A stretch of DNA of 64,000 bases from Nocardia blacklockiae (GCF_015477355.1 NZ_JADLRJ010000009.1:186001-250000); one strand, 5' to 3'. Positions 1-10,000 are shown, counted from the first letter of the stretch. Program-made: numbers and translations. The notes: generated by a model not told the origin, from the sequence alone.

Positions 1-1361
1 CAGCGGAAGTCCTCGGGCGCGACGGTCGACAGCGGGCGGTGGGCGACGGGGTGGTCGATCGGGTAGGTCAGGTCGACGACGGACGGGTGCGGCCGCTCCG
101 GAACGGCTGTGGGAGAAGGCCAGTCGAGCTCGGGGGCCTCGGCATCGTGGCGCGGGAACAGGTAGCGGGCGCCCTCGCGGACCGTGGTTTGCTCGTCTCC
201 CGCCGGGCTGGTCCAGCGCAGCCGGTCGACGTCGGGGTGGTGTAATCGCCACCGCAGTGTTCCGTTGTCCACCAACGACTTCAGGCGGCCGTGGCGGGCG
301 CACAGCACGGCGAGGTTCGCCATCACCGTGCCGCCGCCGCTGCCGGGATGGGCGATGTCGAACGGCTCGAGGTGGGCGACCTCGGATTCCGCCGCCGGCA
401 TCGTGCATCCGGGGAACCGGCAGCCGCCGTCGAGCGCGCGAATCTCCCGCGCCAGCCACGGCGACGGTTCCTCCCGCATCGACTCCGCGGTCGTGGTCGG
501 ATCGTCGGGGCGTTCCGGAATCACCTCGAACTGCGCGTACTCGGCGATGCGCCGGGCGAGTTCGGCGTCGAGCGGGCCGTAGCCCGCCAGCAGCGCGGGA
601 TGGTTGCCGCCCAGCAGCGTGTCCACCGGCACCCCGATTTGGATGAGTGGTCTGCGCGGCGCGGCGACCGCGGTCCGCGTGGCCGGGCATTCGCTGCCTC
701 GGCCGCACTCGCAAGCGAGCCGCCCCGACCCGTCGGCGAGCGCGACGAGCGCATCCGCCCGCCGCTGCGGCATGCTCCGCGAATCCTCCTCGCACACTTG
801 CCGACTCATCTCCCGCAGGCGCATCGCCACGGTCTGCGCGCCGGCCGCGGGCAGTAGGCCGTCGAACACCGCCATACCGTCCTGCACCGCCGTGATACGA
901 ACATCGCGGTCGTGCTCGCGACGCTCGCGGCGGCGCTGCTCGCCCTCGGGATCCAGCTTGGCCACCCATCGCCGCGCCGTCTGCCGCAGCCGCGCCGGCG
1001 TCGACCGCGCCGCCGCCTCGATCAGCTTCTGCTCCAACTCCTCCAGCACCTCGGCCGGTAGGTCGCGCGCGTTATCCGCGATGACCTGGGCCCGCGCCAG
1101 ATCGATCAGCCCCGAAGCGAACGCCTCCCGCGTCCGCGGCAGCCGATCCAGCGCCATCCCTATATCGATGAGCGCCGCCGCCACCTGCTCGGAGATCTGC
1201 ACCGCCACCGCCGCCTCGGTAGCCGCGAACTCCCCACCCTCCACCTCCGCCGCCCGCTGCCGCCGATACAGCTCGCGCACCGCCGCCACCTCCGCCGCCT
1301 GCGCGAACGCCGCCGCCCCGTGTGCCCGCCGCAGCGCATCGATCAGCCCCTCGTCACTCAT
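1..1361 (-). CDS. DUF222 / HNH endonuclease domain protein (13E12-repeat family), truncated by the left edge
   Basis: Translating the minus strand from the ATG at 1361 gives an open frame of 453 codons that runs off the window, so the C-terminus is missing. Residues about 1-300 are Ala/Arg/Glu-rich helices typical of DUF222, including a Cys-rich spot (CECGRGSEC). Residues about 314-366 form the HNH motif: CRFPGC, AHLEPF, GGGTVMANLAVLC and ARHGRLKS carry the zinc-binding cysteines and the His/Asn/His residues. These proteins are multicopy in mycobacteria and nocardiae and are often linked to mobile DNA; their substrate is generally unknown. The gene is divergent from the tRNA. Start choice: first in-frame ATG before the helical region; no strong ribosome binding site is visible. 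Confidence 0.88.
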   Translation of the reverse strand, partial: MSDEGLIDALRRAHGAAAFAQAAEVAAVRELYRRQRAAEVEGGEFAATEAAVAVQISEQVAAALIDIGMALDRLPRTREAFASGLIDLARAQVIADNARDLPAEVLEELEQKLIEAAARSTPARLRQTARRWVAKLDPEGEQRRRERREHDRDVRITAVQDGMAVFDGLLPAAGAQTVAMRLREMSRQVCEEDSRSMPQRRADALVALADGSGRLACECGRGSECPATRTAVAAPRRPLIQIGVPVDTLLGGNHPALLAGYGPLDAELARRIAEYAQFEVIPERPDDPTTTAESMREEPSPWLAREIRALDGGCRFPGCTMPAAESEVAHLEPFDIAHPGSGGGTVMANLAVLCARHGRLKSLVDNGTLRWRLHHPDVDRLRWTSPAGDEQTTVREGARYLFPRHDAEAPELDWPSPTAVPERPHPSVVDLTYPIDHPVAHRPLSTVAPEDFR

Positions 1362-1518
1362 CGTCTGAAGCTCTCCGCTGTCGAACATGTGTTCGAGATT
1401 ACTCTTCGAACACCAGTTCTACCACCCCTCCTGTCCAGCCGATTTGGTTCCGTGAACAGCCGTGGTGTAACTTCGTTGAGGCCGCAGGGGAACACTCCGG
1501 CAGCCGAAAACTGAACAA

Positions 1519-1591
1519 GGGGCTATGGCGCAGCTGGTAGCGCACCACACTGGCAGTGTGGGGGTCAGGGGTTCGAGTCCCCTTAGCTCCA
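1519..1591 (+). tRNA. tRNA-Ala (anticodon GGC)
   Basis: A full cloverleaf can be drawn. The acceptor arm GGGGCTA pairs with TAGCTCC, with a G3:U70 wobble, the classic alanyl-tRNA synthetase identity element. The D arm is GCGC...GCGC. The anticodon stem CCACA/TGTGG encloses CTGGCAG, giving anticodon GGC. The T arm is AGGGG-TTCGAGT-CCCCT. The discriminator is A and the 3' CCA is not encoded. A strong hairpin follows 9 bases downstream. Confidence 0.96.
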
Positions 1592-1600
1592 CAGAAATCG

Positions 1601-1635
1601 CAGGTCAGGCCAGGTTTTCAACCTGGCCTGACCTG
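1601..1635 (+). terminator. Hairpin terminator after tRNA-Ala
   Basis: A perfect inverted repeat has 15-base arms (CAGGTCAGGCCAGGT and its complement) around a 5-base loop, followed by GTTTCGTTC. The T tract is short, but the stem is long and GC-rich and lies 9 bases past the tRNA, which fits an actinobacterial intrinsic terminator. Confidence 0.8.
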
Positions 1636-1870
1636 TTTCGTTCGGCCCTACCCCACGATTCGCATCGTGTATGTATCGGACTCTGCGGGCGGGTCGGTGA
1701 GAGTGCTTTGACTCGAGGGCAGTTCTGGCCGGAAACACAATGCGCGCACTCGGTCTCGCCCGGCGCGATGAAACTTCTTTCGACGGCAGCGATGAGTTTT
1801 CCGGACCGCCTCCGTCCGTACTGGTGAATCCGCCACCAACCCGGCGCGACCAACCCAGAAGGAACGAGAC

Positions 1871-2299
1871 ATGACCGCCATCACCGCCACCCAGACCACC
1901 GCCGCTGTCCGCCCCGGCAAGATCCGCAACCGGGTCCTGTGGACCCTGCAGATCGTGCTCGGTCTGTTCTTCGTCATCGCCTCCGGCGGCCCGAAGCTCG
2001 TCATCCCGCAGACCCTGATGGAAAACAACGCCACCGCCTTCTCGATCCCGTTGGCGCTGCTGGTCTTCATCGGTCTCGCCGAGGTCGCGGGCGGGATCGG
2101 ACTCATGGTGCCCCGCCTGACCGCGGCCGCCGCGATCGGCCTGGCGATCGTCACCTTCCTCGCCGCCGGCTTCAACGCCTTCCTGGCCGACACCCCGGGA
2201 TTGGCCCCCTTCCCCTTGGCGCTCACCGCGATCTTCGCCTGGATCGCCTACGAACGCCGCGCCTCGCTCACCGCCCTGCGCACGCTGATCAAGCGATGA
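1871..2299 (+). CDS. DoxX-like integral membrane protein
   Basis: 142 residues. After a polar N-terminus (about 20 residues) there are four hydrophobic segments, at about 24-42, 58-78, 83-103 and 110-126, the usual size and topology of the DoxX family. DoxX-like proteins are linked to redox or oxidative-stress membrane complexes in actinobacteria, but the exact role here cannot be read. The ATG is preceded by AGAAGGA at good spacing. It stands alone between the tRNA terminator and its own hairpin. Confidence 0.85.
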   Translation: MTAITATQTTAAVRPGKIRNRVLWTLQIVLGLFFVIASGGPKLVIPQTLMENNATAFSIPLALLVFIGLAEVAGGIGLMVPRLTAAAAIGLAIVTFLAAGFNAFLADTPGLAPFPLALTAIFAWIAYERRASLTALRTLIKR

Positions 2300-2655
2300 C
2301 CCCCGCATAACGCCCGGCTACCGACGGCCTCCAGCCGCCGGTAGCCGCGTTGTGCTTTACGGGGACGGCCCGGTCGGGTTGGTCGGGCTGTCCCCTCGGA
2401 GCCGCGGGGCGGGCTCACCGGTCAGGCCGCCCGCCCCGCGTCCTCGAAGTCATGTGATGCCAGTCTTCTCTCCGCGTCGGGCCGGTTTGATGCCCAGGCA
2501 CCCCAGTCGCCACCCCGGCGAGCGTACGTTGTCTCGCCCGAATCTGCGGCCCGCCCATGCGCTCCGGCGACCTGCCCGACGCGGGGATTACAGGGGGCTG
2601 GTTCGTCTGCGGTGTGGGCTATTTCCGCCCGATCTCGGCCCTCTACTGTGATCGT
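2300..2655. other. Intergenic region with terminator and presumed promoter
   Basis: 356 bases without a credible gene. Apart from the hairpin at 2315-2347, it must hold the promoter of the downstream hydrolase, but I see no convincing -35/-10 pair. A longer in-frame start of the hydrolase at 2557 is possible but adds residues unlike the family. Confidence 0.5.
2315..2347 (+). terminator. Hairpin downstream of the DoxX-like gene
   Basis: Arms of 14 bases (CGGCTACCGACGGC and GCCGCCGGTAGCCG) with one mismatch enclose a CTCCA loop, 16 bases after the stop codon. It is likely the transcription terminator of the DoxX-like gene. No clear T tract follows. Confidence 0.7.
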
Positions 2656-3453
2656 ATGCGTTCACCGATCACGGGCACCGCCGCCGGCGTGCCGTTCACC
2701 GCACTACCGCCTGCCAGCGAAAGTGCCACCACACTGATCGTCACCTGGCACATGCTGGACGCGCCGAGGTCGGATGCCGCCTTCGCCGCCGCGTTGCCGA
2801 TGCACGACCTACCGGCGTGGCGAGTGCATCTCGGTATGCCCATGTGCGGGGCGCGCATGGTCGACGGCCGCACCGACGCCATCGTGGAGCTGGCCACCAA
2901 AGATCCGCTGATGCTGTATCTACATCCGTTCGTGCGGCAGGCGGTCGAGGAATTCCCGGCGGCACTGGAATCGCTGCGCGACCAGTTGCCGGTCGACGAC
3001 GGCCCGATCGGTGTGCTCGGCGGCTCCCTCGGCGGCGCGGTCGCGTTGCGCATTCTCGCGGACAGCGAGATCCCGATCTTCGCCGGCGCCCTCGTGAACG
3101 CCGCCATCCGGATGCGTTCGGTTGTCGACCTGTTCGGGGGCGACTACCCGTACGACGCCGAGTCCGAAAAGGTCGTCGACGCACTGGATTTCGTCTCCCG
3201 GGCCGAGACCATCGCCGAGCGCGCGCCACTGCTGATCGTCAGCGGCGAGGACGACCACCCGGCCCTGCGCGCCGACGCCCTGCGGCTGGCGGACGCACTG
3301 GGCCACCGGGCCGAGCTGCTGTCCATCCCCGGCCTGGCACACCCACTCGCCGACGAGCCGGGCATCGAGCCCGCACCCCAGACGCCGCTGGCCCGCGAGG
3401 TGGACGCGGGCCTGACCGAATGGTTCCGCCGCCGGCTCGCAGCGGCAAACTAG
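2656..3453 (+). CDS. Alpha/beta-hydrolase fold protein
   Basis: 265 residues from the ATG at 2656. The nucleophile elbow GGSLGG lies near residue 119, a likely acid in the GEDDHP stretch near residue 197, and a late histidine in the PGLAHPL stretch near residue 230, so the Ser-Asp-His triad is complete. Size and order fit the dienelactone-hydrolase/peptidase-like branch of small intracellular hydrolases without a signal peptide. The substrate is unknown. The frame is also open from 2557, but the 33 extra residues look non-coding and the ATG at 2656 opens the recognisable fold. It converges on the small secreted protein gene. Confidence 0.85.
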   Translation: MRSPITGTAAGVPFTALPPASESATTLIVTWHMLDAPRSDAAFAAALPMHDLPAWRVHLGMPMCGARMVDGRTDAIVELATKDPLMLYLHPFVRQAVEEFPAALESLRDQLPVDDGPIGVLGGSLGGAVALRILADSEIPIFAGALVNAAIRMRSVVDLFGGDYPYDAESEKVVDALDFVSRAETIAERAPLLIVSGEDDHPALRADALRLADALGHRAELLSIPGLAHPLADEPGIEPAPQTPLAREVDAGLTEWFRRRLAAAN

Positions 3454-3680
3454 GCAACGGCCGTCGCCACGCCGGGTCACTACCGCATCCGCATGCGGGA
3501 AGGGCTTGCGAATGGGCACCTTTCACAGTCGAACCAGTGACCGACCGACCCGGGCCGAGCGGGCTGCCGCCTCTGCCGCTGCTGCCGGAAGCCTGCCCGT
3601 ATCGTGAGAGATTGTCAGTGCTGCCGCGCTTCCCACGCCCGAGCCGAACGCCTGGAAGAGCCTCCCATCGATGCTCGTTG

Positions 3681-3968
3681 TCAGGCCGGGACGCATTCCA
3701 GACGTGAAGGATCGTAGTACTTCGCGCGGGCACGTTCGCAGGCGTCCCAACTCGGATACGGTCCTGGATCGAATCCCGGTTCGGCGGCGACCGAGCCCGA
3801 GGCGACGCGGCCGGTAACGCCCGAAAGACGGCCAGTGCCCGTGGATGCGATCAATGCCGCCGGAGCCGCTGTCACCGGAACGGGAGCGGCCGCGGCAAGA
3901 CTGGTACCCGCCCACGGGGCCGCGAGCAGTACGCCACCGGCGACGGCCAGCTTGGTTGCGAAGTTCAT
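3681..3968 (-). CDS. Small secreted protein with signal peptide
   Basis: 95 residues. The N-terminus (MNFATK, then a hydrophobic Ala/Leu/Val run to about residue 28) is a typical Sec signal peptide with AxA-type cleavage near residue 26-28. The mature part is Gly/Pro/Ala-rich and ends in a compact patch with two cysteines (DACERARAKYYDPSRLECVPA), probably one disulfide. AGAGGAG precedes the ATG at good spacing. No function can be assigned; short exported proteins of this pattern are common in nocardiae. It may be expressed separately from the P450 gene to its right, which reads in the same direction 136 bases away. Confidence 0.75.
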   Translation of the reverse strand: MNFATKLAVAGGVLLAAPWAGTSLAAAAPVPVTAAPAALIASTGTGRLSGVTGRVASGSVAAEPGFDPGPYPSWDACERARAKYYDPSRLECVPA

Positions 3969-4104
3969 GACACTCCTCTGCCGTAGGAAAGCCGCCGCAC
4001 CGTTTCGCCGAAACGGTTACGGCAGACCCGAACCCGGAGATTGTGTGCGGCCGGTCTCGGGACCGGTCCCGGACGGCATGTCCTGGTGGAGCGGGGTCCG
4101 CGGG

Positions 4105-5376
4105 TCAAGCTCGCCGTGCCGACCCGTTCAAATTCAGCGGGGCGGACGGCGGGAAGGTGACGGGCAGTGTGGTCAGGGCTCGATGGAAGGGGCCCGGCCG
4201 CCAAGCCGGTGCGCCGTCCGTCACGTCGAGGGTGATCTCGGGCAGGGCGTCGAGGAGTTGGTCGATGGCGTCCTGGGCGATCAGGCAGGCGAGGGTCTGG
4301 GCGGGACAGGCGTGTGGGCCGATGCCCCAGGCGAGGTGGGAACGATTGCCCGTTAGGTCACCGGTTCGGATGGCGGGATCGTTGTTGCAGGCCGCCATGC
4401 TGATGACGACCGGCTGATGGGCCGGCAGCCAGACGTCGTCGATGAGGATCGGCTGGCGAGGGTAGGTGATCAGCAGGTTCGCCAGCGGCGGGTCGTCGAA
4501 CAGCACCTCGTCCAAGGCGTCGCGGGAGGACAGGCTGCCGCCCAGCACGCTGTCACCGAATCGATTGTCGGTGAGAATGACCAGCAGGGTGTTGGTGATC
4601 AGATTCAGTTCGAATTCGATGCCGGTGCCGTAGACCTGGGACACATGATGCGATACCTCGACATCGTCGAGCGCGGACGAATGTTGTTGCAGCACAGTGG
4701 TGATGTCGTTGCCCGGTTCCGTGCGTTTGAGAGTCACCAGACTCATCAACGCCTCCCCGAGTATCCGGTTCCCTTCCTCGGCGTCGACGCCCTCGAGCAG
4801 CGCGGCGGTACCGGCGGCGACCTGCTGGCCGATCTCGGGCGGGCAGCCGAGCATGTAGTTGACGACCTCGAACACCAGCGGGTACACGTACTGGCTGATC
4901 AGCTCGGCGCGGCCGTTCTGGCAGAAACCATTGATCAGGGGAATCGCGATCTCTTCCACGATCCCGTGCAGCGCATAGAGATCCACGGTGTCGATGCCGG
5001 CGGTGATGGCCTGGCGATACCGCGCGTAATCCGTGCCGGTACTCCTGCTGGCCATCGGGCGCCATTCCAGTAGCGGCAGGATCGGGCAGTCGGCGGGCAC
5101 GGACTGCTGCCAGACGCGGGGGTCCGCGGGAAAATGTTCGGGATCGTTGAGGATGCGCACCGCGGTGCGGTAGCCGATCACCAGTGTGGCGGGCACGCCG
5201 GGCGCGAGGTCGACCGGCGCCAATGCGCCGTATCGCTTCCGCATGTCGCGGTACACCGCGTGCGGATCGGCGGCGAATTCGGGTGCGTACAACGCCACCC
5301 GGGGGCCGTCGGAGGCTATCGGCGAACTGTGAATTACGGGGCACGAGCGTGCCCCGGACTGCGACGTGTTCAACAC
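4105..5376 (-). CDS. Atypical cytochrome P450 (no ExxR arginine) of the lanthipeptide locus
   Basis: 423 residues from a GTG at 5376, 8 bases after GGAG. The heme-binding segment WGIGPHACPAQ keeps the cysteine ligand (C357), but the residue two after it is Ala rather than Gly. Two normally invariant elements are altered: the K-helix ExxR reads E290-V-L-F293, and the I-helix acid-alcohol pair reads E254-F255 with no threonine. Three close paralogs lie at 47.3, 48.6 and 55.5 kb and share the CPV/CPI N-terminal motif. It sits 41 bases after the kinase-like gene, in one transcription unit diverging from the lanthipeptide precursor and LanM, so it probably tailors that peptide or acts as a non-oxygenase heme protein. 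The frame stays open upstream to 6633, but only as the shadow of the kinase gene. Confidence 0.9.
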   Translation of the reverse strand: MLNTSQSGARSCPVIHSSPIASDGPRVALYAPEFAADPHAVYRDMRKRYGALAPVDLAPGVPATLVIGYRTAVRILNDPEHFPADPRVWQQSVPADCPILPLLEWRPMASRSTGTDYARYRQAITAGIDTVDLYALHGIVEEIAIPLINGFCQNGRAELISQYVYPLVFEVVNYMLGCPPEIGQQVAAGTAALLEGVDAEEGNRILGEALMSLVTLKRTEPGNDITTVLQQHSSALDDVEVSHHVSQVYGTGIEFELNLITNTLLVILTDNRFGDSVLGGSLSSRDALDEVLFDDPPLANLLITYPRQPILIDDVWLPAHQPVVISMAACNNDPAIRTGDLTGNRSHLAWGIGPHACPAQTLACLIAQDAIDQLLDALPEITLDVTDGAPAWRPGPFHRALTTLPVTFPPSAPLNLNGSARRA

Positions 5377-5417
5377 GCGACTCCAGACTGTGACGTGAAA
5401 GGTGTTGTTGCCGTGGG

Positions 5418-6590
5418 TCAGACGCCGAGCGCTGTCAGCGCATCGTGGTCGTCGATCGCGGTGGTGATCCTCTTCAGCAACGTCAGACAGGTTTCGGTGG
5501 ACTGCATCCGGGGCTGGTAGGCCGCTCGTCCGATGGTGAAAGCCCAAGCGGCGTAGGCGAACAGCGATTGCTGCCGGTATAGCAGCCAGGCGTCGTCGAA
5601 GGACGGCGCCTCGCCGCCCGCCTGTCCCAGTTCGTCGAGATATGCCGCCAGCAGGTCGCGGTCCCACGCGCGCCGGTCCTCGGGCTCGCACCCGGAGTTC
5701 ACGGCGTAGGCGAAATCGTGGGCCCAGCCCCCGCGCATCACCACCTGCCAGTCGACATGGCCCATCCGGCCGTCGCGGGTCACGTAGGTCTGCCCGATGT
5801 GCGGGTCGCCGTGCAGCAGGGTCGGGGGAATGTCGTCGGTGGCGATCGTGATCGCGCGCTCGACGCCCGCCCACAACCGTTCGCTCTGACCGTGCAGCGC
5901 CTCGGGAACGACCTCCGCCGCCCGCTCCAGGCCGACCTCGCAGCGCTTCTTCATATCGATCGCGGCGAGGTAGACGTCGAGCATGTAGGCGGGGGTGTTC
6001 AGGACGGCGATCGACGGATCCGCCCAGAAGGTGCGGTGCAACCGGGCGAGATTGCGGACCAGGTCTTCGATCTGCTCGCGGCCGATCGGGGCGGTCGGCT
6101 CGCTGAACACGGCCCCGCGCGTCGCCTCGATGTTCTCCATCAGCGCGATCGATCGCCACGACGACGCCTCGGAGTTGCCCCAATATCCGATGGGCGCCTC
6201 CATGTCGACTCGCGGGCGGAAGTCCCGGAAGAAGCGGGTCTCGCCCTCGATCATCTGGCCGCCGCCGAGCAGGATGCGCTGACTGAACGCGGTGGTGGTC
6301 TTCGCGAAGAGTTCGGTGGGCAGGCCCGCCGCGGTGCCCGCGTCGTTGTACTCGACCCGGATCGCGACGCGGGTCGAGGTGCCACGACTGCCGTCGGCGG
6401 TATCGAAGGACAGCACCTCCGCTCCCGGAACGTCTCGGCACAGGACCGCCGTGAGCCATTGCGGGGTGATCGTCTCGCCCGAAACCGGAACATCTTCGAT
6501 GGACCGCGCCTTCGGCCGAGTGATCTTCTCGCCTAGTAGGTGAGCACCGACCACGACGGACCGCCCGAGCAACCAGAGCTTGTGGTTCAT
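5418..6590 (-). CDS. Phosphotransferase family protein (APH/EcKinase-like small-molecule kinase)
   Basis: 390 residues. The kinase core shows a candidate ATP lysine (K97 in LFAKTT), the catalytic loop HGDPHIGQ (H260, D262, H264) and the metal-binding Asp D280 in GHVDWQ. The family's loop is HGDxHxxN; here the asparagine is replaced by Gln267. Length and the C-terminal helices (ML-type aromatic motifs after residue 290) match ecdysteroid-kinase/CHK-like bacterial enzymes, which phosphorylate small hydroxylated or amino compounds. The ATG at 6590 follows AGAGGC. Together with the P450 41 bases downstream it forms a leftward pair sharing a promoter region with the lanthipeptide genes, so a role in modifying or resisting that product is a fair inference. 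Confidence 0.85.
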   Translation of the reverse strand: MNHKLWLLGRSVVVGAHLLGEKITRPKARSIEDVPVSGETITPQWLTAVLCRDVPGAEVLSFDTADGSRGTSTRVAIRVEYNDAGTAAGLPTELFAKTTTAFSQRILLGGGQMIEGETRFFRDFRPRVDMEAPIGYWGNSEASSWRSIALMENIEATRGAVFSEPTAPIGREQIEDLVRNLARLHRTFWADPSIAVLNTPAYMLDVYLAAIDMKKRCEVGLERAAEVVPEALHGQSERLWAGVERAITIATDDIPPTLLHGDPHIGQTYVTRDGRMGHVDWQVVMRGGWAHDFAYAVNSGCEPEDRRAWDRDLLAAYLDELGQAGGEAPSFDDAWLLYRQQSLFAYAAWAFTIGRAAYQPRMQSTETCLTLLKRITTAIDDHDALTALGV

Positions 6591-6906
6591 GTGCACGCCT
6601 CTGTTCCGAAGTACGACAACACTGTCCGAGCAACCCGCGGGTGGATCACAGTGGCGCGGGGCTCGGACATGGTAGCTCGTCGGTCGCGGAAGGCTGTGTA
6701 CAACAACACATTGCCCTGCTGGGGCGCGGTATCCCCAGCGTTGGCGGGTTCTCCGACCGGTGGGTCCGTATCGTGGGAGGTGCGCTCGGATGGGTACCGG
6801 CGTTCGCTCGCCGAGCTCGTCGGCGTACTCCGGTGGCGCGCTGCCTTTTTCGGCGCTGCCGTGCGTTGTTTGTCGTCCGCTGGTGGTATCGAAACGAGGA
6901 TTGACG
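6591..6906. promoter_or_regulatory. Divergent promoter region between kinase/P450 and lanthipeptide genes
   Basis: 316 bases between two divergent start codons, with no credible gene. It must contain promoters for both transcription units. I see no convincing operator or sigma-factor hexamers. GAGG precedes the precursor ATG at 6907 by about 8 bases. Confidence 0.5.
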
Positions 6907-7068
6907 ATGACATCTCTCCGATTGCACGAGAAGTTCGACGTGGCGTTCGACCCGGCCGGGAACCTGGAAGACGAAGTGGCGGAGTTCATTCGGTTGCAGG
7001 ACATGCACGACACCCGGGTGGCTTCGATCGGCACCGCGTTCAGCTACTTCCCGACCTGCTGTTCGTGA
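6907..7068 (+). CDS. Class II lanthipeptide precursor peptide (LanA)
   Basis: 53 residues, too short to stand out alone, but placed 21 bases before lanM. Residues about 1-34 are an acidic, helix-prone leader without cysteine (FDVAFDPAGNLEDEVAEF). The C-terminal core candidate has Thr36, Ser40, Thr43, Ser46, Thr50 and a terminal CCS (Cys51, Cys52, Ser53). Two adjacent cysteines after several Ser/Thr allow at most two (methyl)lanthionine rings. No GG or GA cleavage site is evident between leader and core, so the processing point is uncertain. RBS-like GAGG lies upstream of the ATG. Confidence 0.85.
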   Translation: MTSLRLHEKFDVAFDPAGNLEDEVAEFIRLQDMHDTRVASIGTAFSYFPTCCS

Positions 7069-7089
7069 CGGTGGCGGCACCGGCGCGCC

Positions 7090-10000
7090 GTGGCGGGTGA
7101 TGCGCGGGCCGCGCAGGAGGCTGTGGACCGGTTGACGCGCTGGCGTCGCGCGGTGCCGTTCGAGGTCGACGAGTCGAACGGCACCGCGATTCCCGGCGCG
7201 GTGCTCGACGGGGGTGACCTGTGGCGGCTGCGCCTTTCGACAGCCGGGCTCGACGAGGATCGGCTGCTCTCGCTGTTGGCCTGCCCGCCCGCCGAGCACG
7301 ACGCCGCGGCGGCGATCGACACGTTGTGCCGTGGCACCTCCGCGCCCGGCGATCACCGGCGTCCGTTCCTGACCGCGACGGGTGATCTGATGGATCGGCT
7401 GCGTGGCGATCTCGCCGCGCGAGCGCGCGAGTTCATCACGAGGTCAACGTATCTCGCGGAAATGGTGCCGGATCCCGACGCCTTGGTCGCAGGACTGGTG
7501 GAGCAGGGGATCGCGGCGGCCGTCGACACCATGCTGCACCGCAGCATGCTCGCGGAGATGGCACGCGCCCGCGCCGCGCGGACCTTGATCGGGAGCACGT
7601 CCGCGCAGCGATTCGATTCCTTCACAGCGGGTTTCGCCGATCCGGACCGGCGACGATCCTTCTACGATGAGTACCCGCTGCTGGCACAGCGGATCGTCGT
7701 CGCGGCCGAGTTGTGGCGCGAAGCCACCGACGAATTCCTGACACGCTTGCTGACCGATCTGCCGGACGTTCTCGAAAAGCTCGGCGCGCCGGCGGAAACC
7801 GGGCCGCTGGTTGCTGTCACCACAGGATTGGGAGACCTGCACCGGGGGGCCCGGTCGGTGGCGCAACTCGAGTTCGCCTCCGGCTGGAAGGTCGTGTACA
7901 AGCCGCGGCCGTTCGGCGTGGACGCCCATTTCCAGGACTTGGTGGCGTGGATCAACGCCCGGGTGGACGGACTCGCGTTGCGTACCGTCCGATGTCTCGA
8001 TCGTGGCTCTTACGGCTGGATGGAGTTCGTCGAGTCGCGTCCGTGCGAGAGCACCGGTGAGTTGCGTGCGTTCTATCGGCGGCAGGGCGCGCTGCTGGCG
8101 CTGCTGTATGTCCTGCACGCCAACGACATCAGTGCCGAGAACCTGATCGCCGCGGGCGACCAGCCGGTGCTGATCGACCTGGAGACCCTGCTGCAACCAC
8201 GGCTGGACGCCTTGCGCCACGCCGACCGGACGCCCGCGGAATCCGCCGCCACCGACCTGGTAACCAGCTCCGTCATCCACGCGGGCCTGTTGCCCTCGGG
8301 CGCAGCGGGTTTCGCCGATCTGTCGGGCATGAGCCTCGACGACGGGACGCTGAGCTCGGTGCGCATCGCCCACGTCGAGGCCGGCGGCACCGACCGCATG
8401 CGAGTTCGGTTGCGGCAGGCCGAATTACCGCGCAACCGCAACCAGCCGCATCGGGTGGCGGGCACGGTGCGCCTGCGTGACTACGCCGACAACGTCGTGA
8501 CGGGCTTCCGCGAGGTGTACGACGTCCTGCGCCGCCACCGGGCCGAACTGACGGCGCATGGCGGACCGCTGGCGGCGTTCCGGCACGACGAGGTCCGCGT
8601 GCTGCTCCGCGACACCAGCACCTACGGAATGATTCTCGGGATGTCGTTCCATCCGCGGCTGCTGCGCGACCGCTGGGACCAGGAGCAGCATCTCGATCTG
8701 CTGTGGCGGGAGGTCGCCACGAAACCGGGACTGGCCGCGGCCACCGAGAGCGAGCGAGCAGCGTTGTGGCGCTGCGACATTCCCGCGTTCGCCGTGCGGG
8801 TCGACGGTACCGAAGTGCTGGACGATCGCGGTGCGGTCGTCCTCGACAGCGGTGTCACCTCGGGCTGGCAGGTGGTCGGCGAACTGCTGGATCGCCTGGG
8901 CGAGGACGATCTCGCGCGCCAGATCTGGCTGATCCGAGCGTGTCTGCTCACCAACGGCGTGCGCTGGGATCAGCCGGCGGTCATGGCACGGGACGCCCAC
9001 ACACCCGCACGCGCGCCCGTCGAGAACGAGTCGCTGCTCCGGGTGGCGCAGCGCGTCGCCGAGCGGCTCGGCGAACTGGCCGTGGAGGATTCGGAGCACG
9101 CGGTGTGGCTGGGGGTGCACACCAGCGCCGGGACCCACTGGGAGGTCGGCGTGGTCGGCCCGGACCTCTACTCCGGCGGTCTCGGCATCGCCCTGTTCCT
9201 CGCCCACTACGCCGAGATCAGCAGCGACACCACGCATCGCGACCGCGCACGCCGAGCCGTCGCGGCGGCACTGCGGCAGATCGAGCGAGGACGGCTGGCG
9301 CACGGCGGCGGAGAATTGGGACTGCTCGGCCTGGGCGGCGCGGTCTACGCGTTGTCGGAGTTGGGTGCGCTGTGGCAGCGTGACGAGTTGCTGTGGGCCG
9401 CAATCGTTCTCGCGAAGTCCATGCCGCGCCTGGCGGAGGCGGACGAGGAGTTCGCGGTGCTCGACGGTTGCGCGGGCGCACTTCTCGGCCTGGGTGCGCT
9501 GGCACGCGCCGGTCGCGGCGGGGCGATTCGCGATATCGTCCGAGGTGTAGCGGACCGCCTGGTGACGAGCCAGGGCACAGTGGCCGCGGCGTGGCTGCCG
9601 CGGCGGATGCGTGAGCTGGGTATCGTCCATCGCCCCTTGGCCGGGTACGGTCACGGCGCGTCCGGGGTGGCCTCGGCACTGGCTACAGCGAGCGAAATAC
9701 TCGGTGATACAGGCTATCTCGACGCCGCGTTACGTGCAGTGCGGTACGAGCGCACCCTCTTCGACAGCGAACGCGGCAACTGGCGCGACATCCGTGCCCT
9801 CCCCGACACCGCGGGCATTACGGTCGAACGACGCGGCGATTGGGCGGGCACCGAGGGCAATTCGATCGCCTGGTGTCACGGCGCGGCCGGAATAGGACTG
9901 GCCCGTCTTCATCTCCTGCGCCACTGCGAGCGCGCCGACCTGCGCGCCGAACTCGATACGGCGCTGGAGACGACCCTGCGCGGCGGCTTCGGCAACGGAC

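Noticed and set aside
5377-6633. N-terminal extension of the first atypical P450 to 842 residues
   Set aside because: The extra 420 residues overlap the kinase gene out of frame and look non-coding. The GTG at 5376 has GGAG and matches the paralogs' length.
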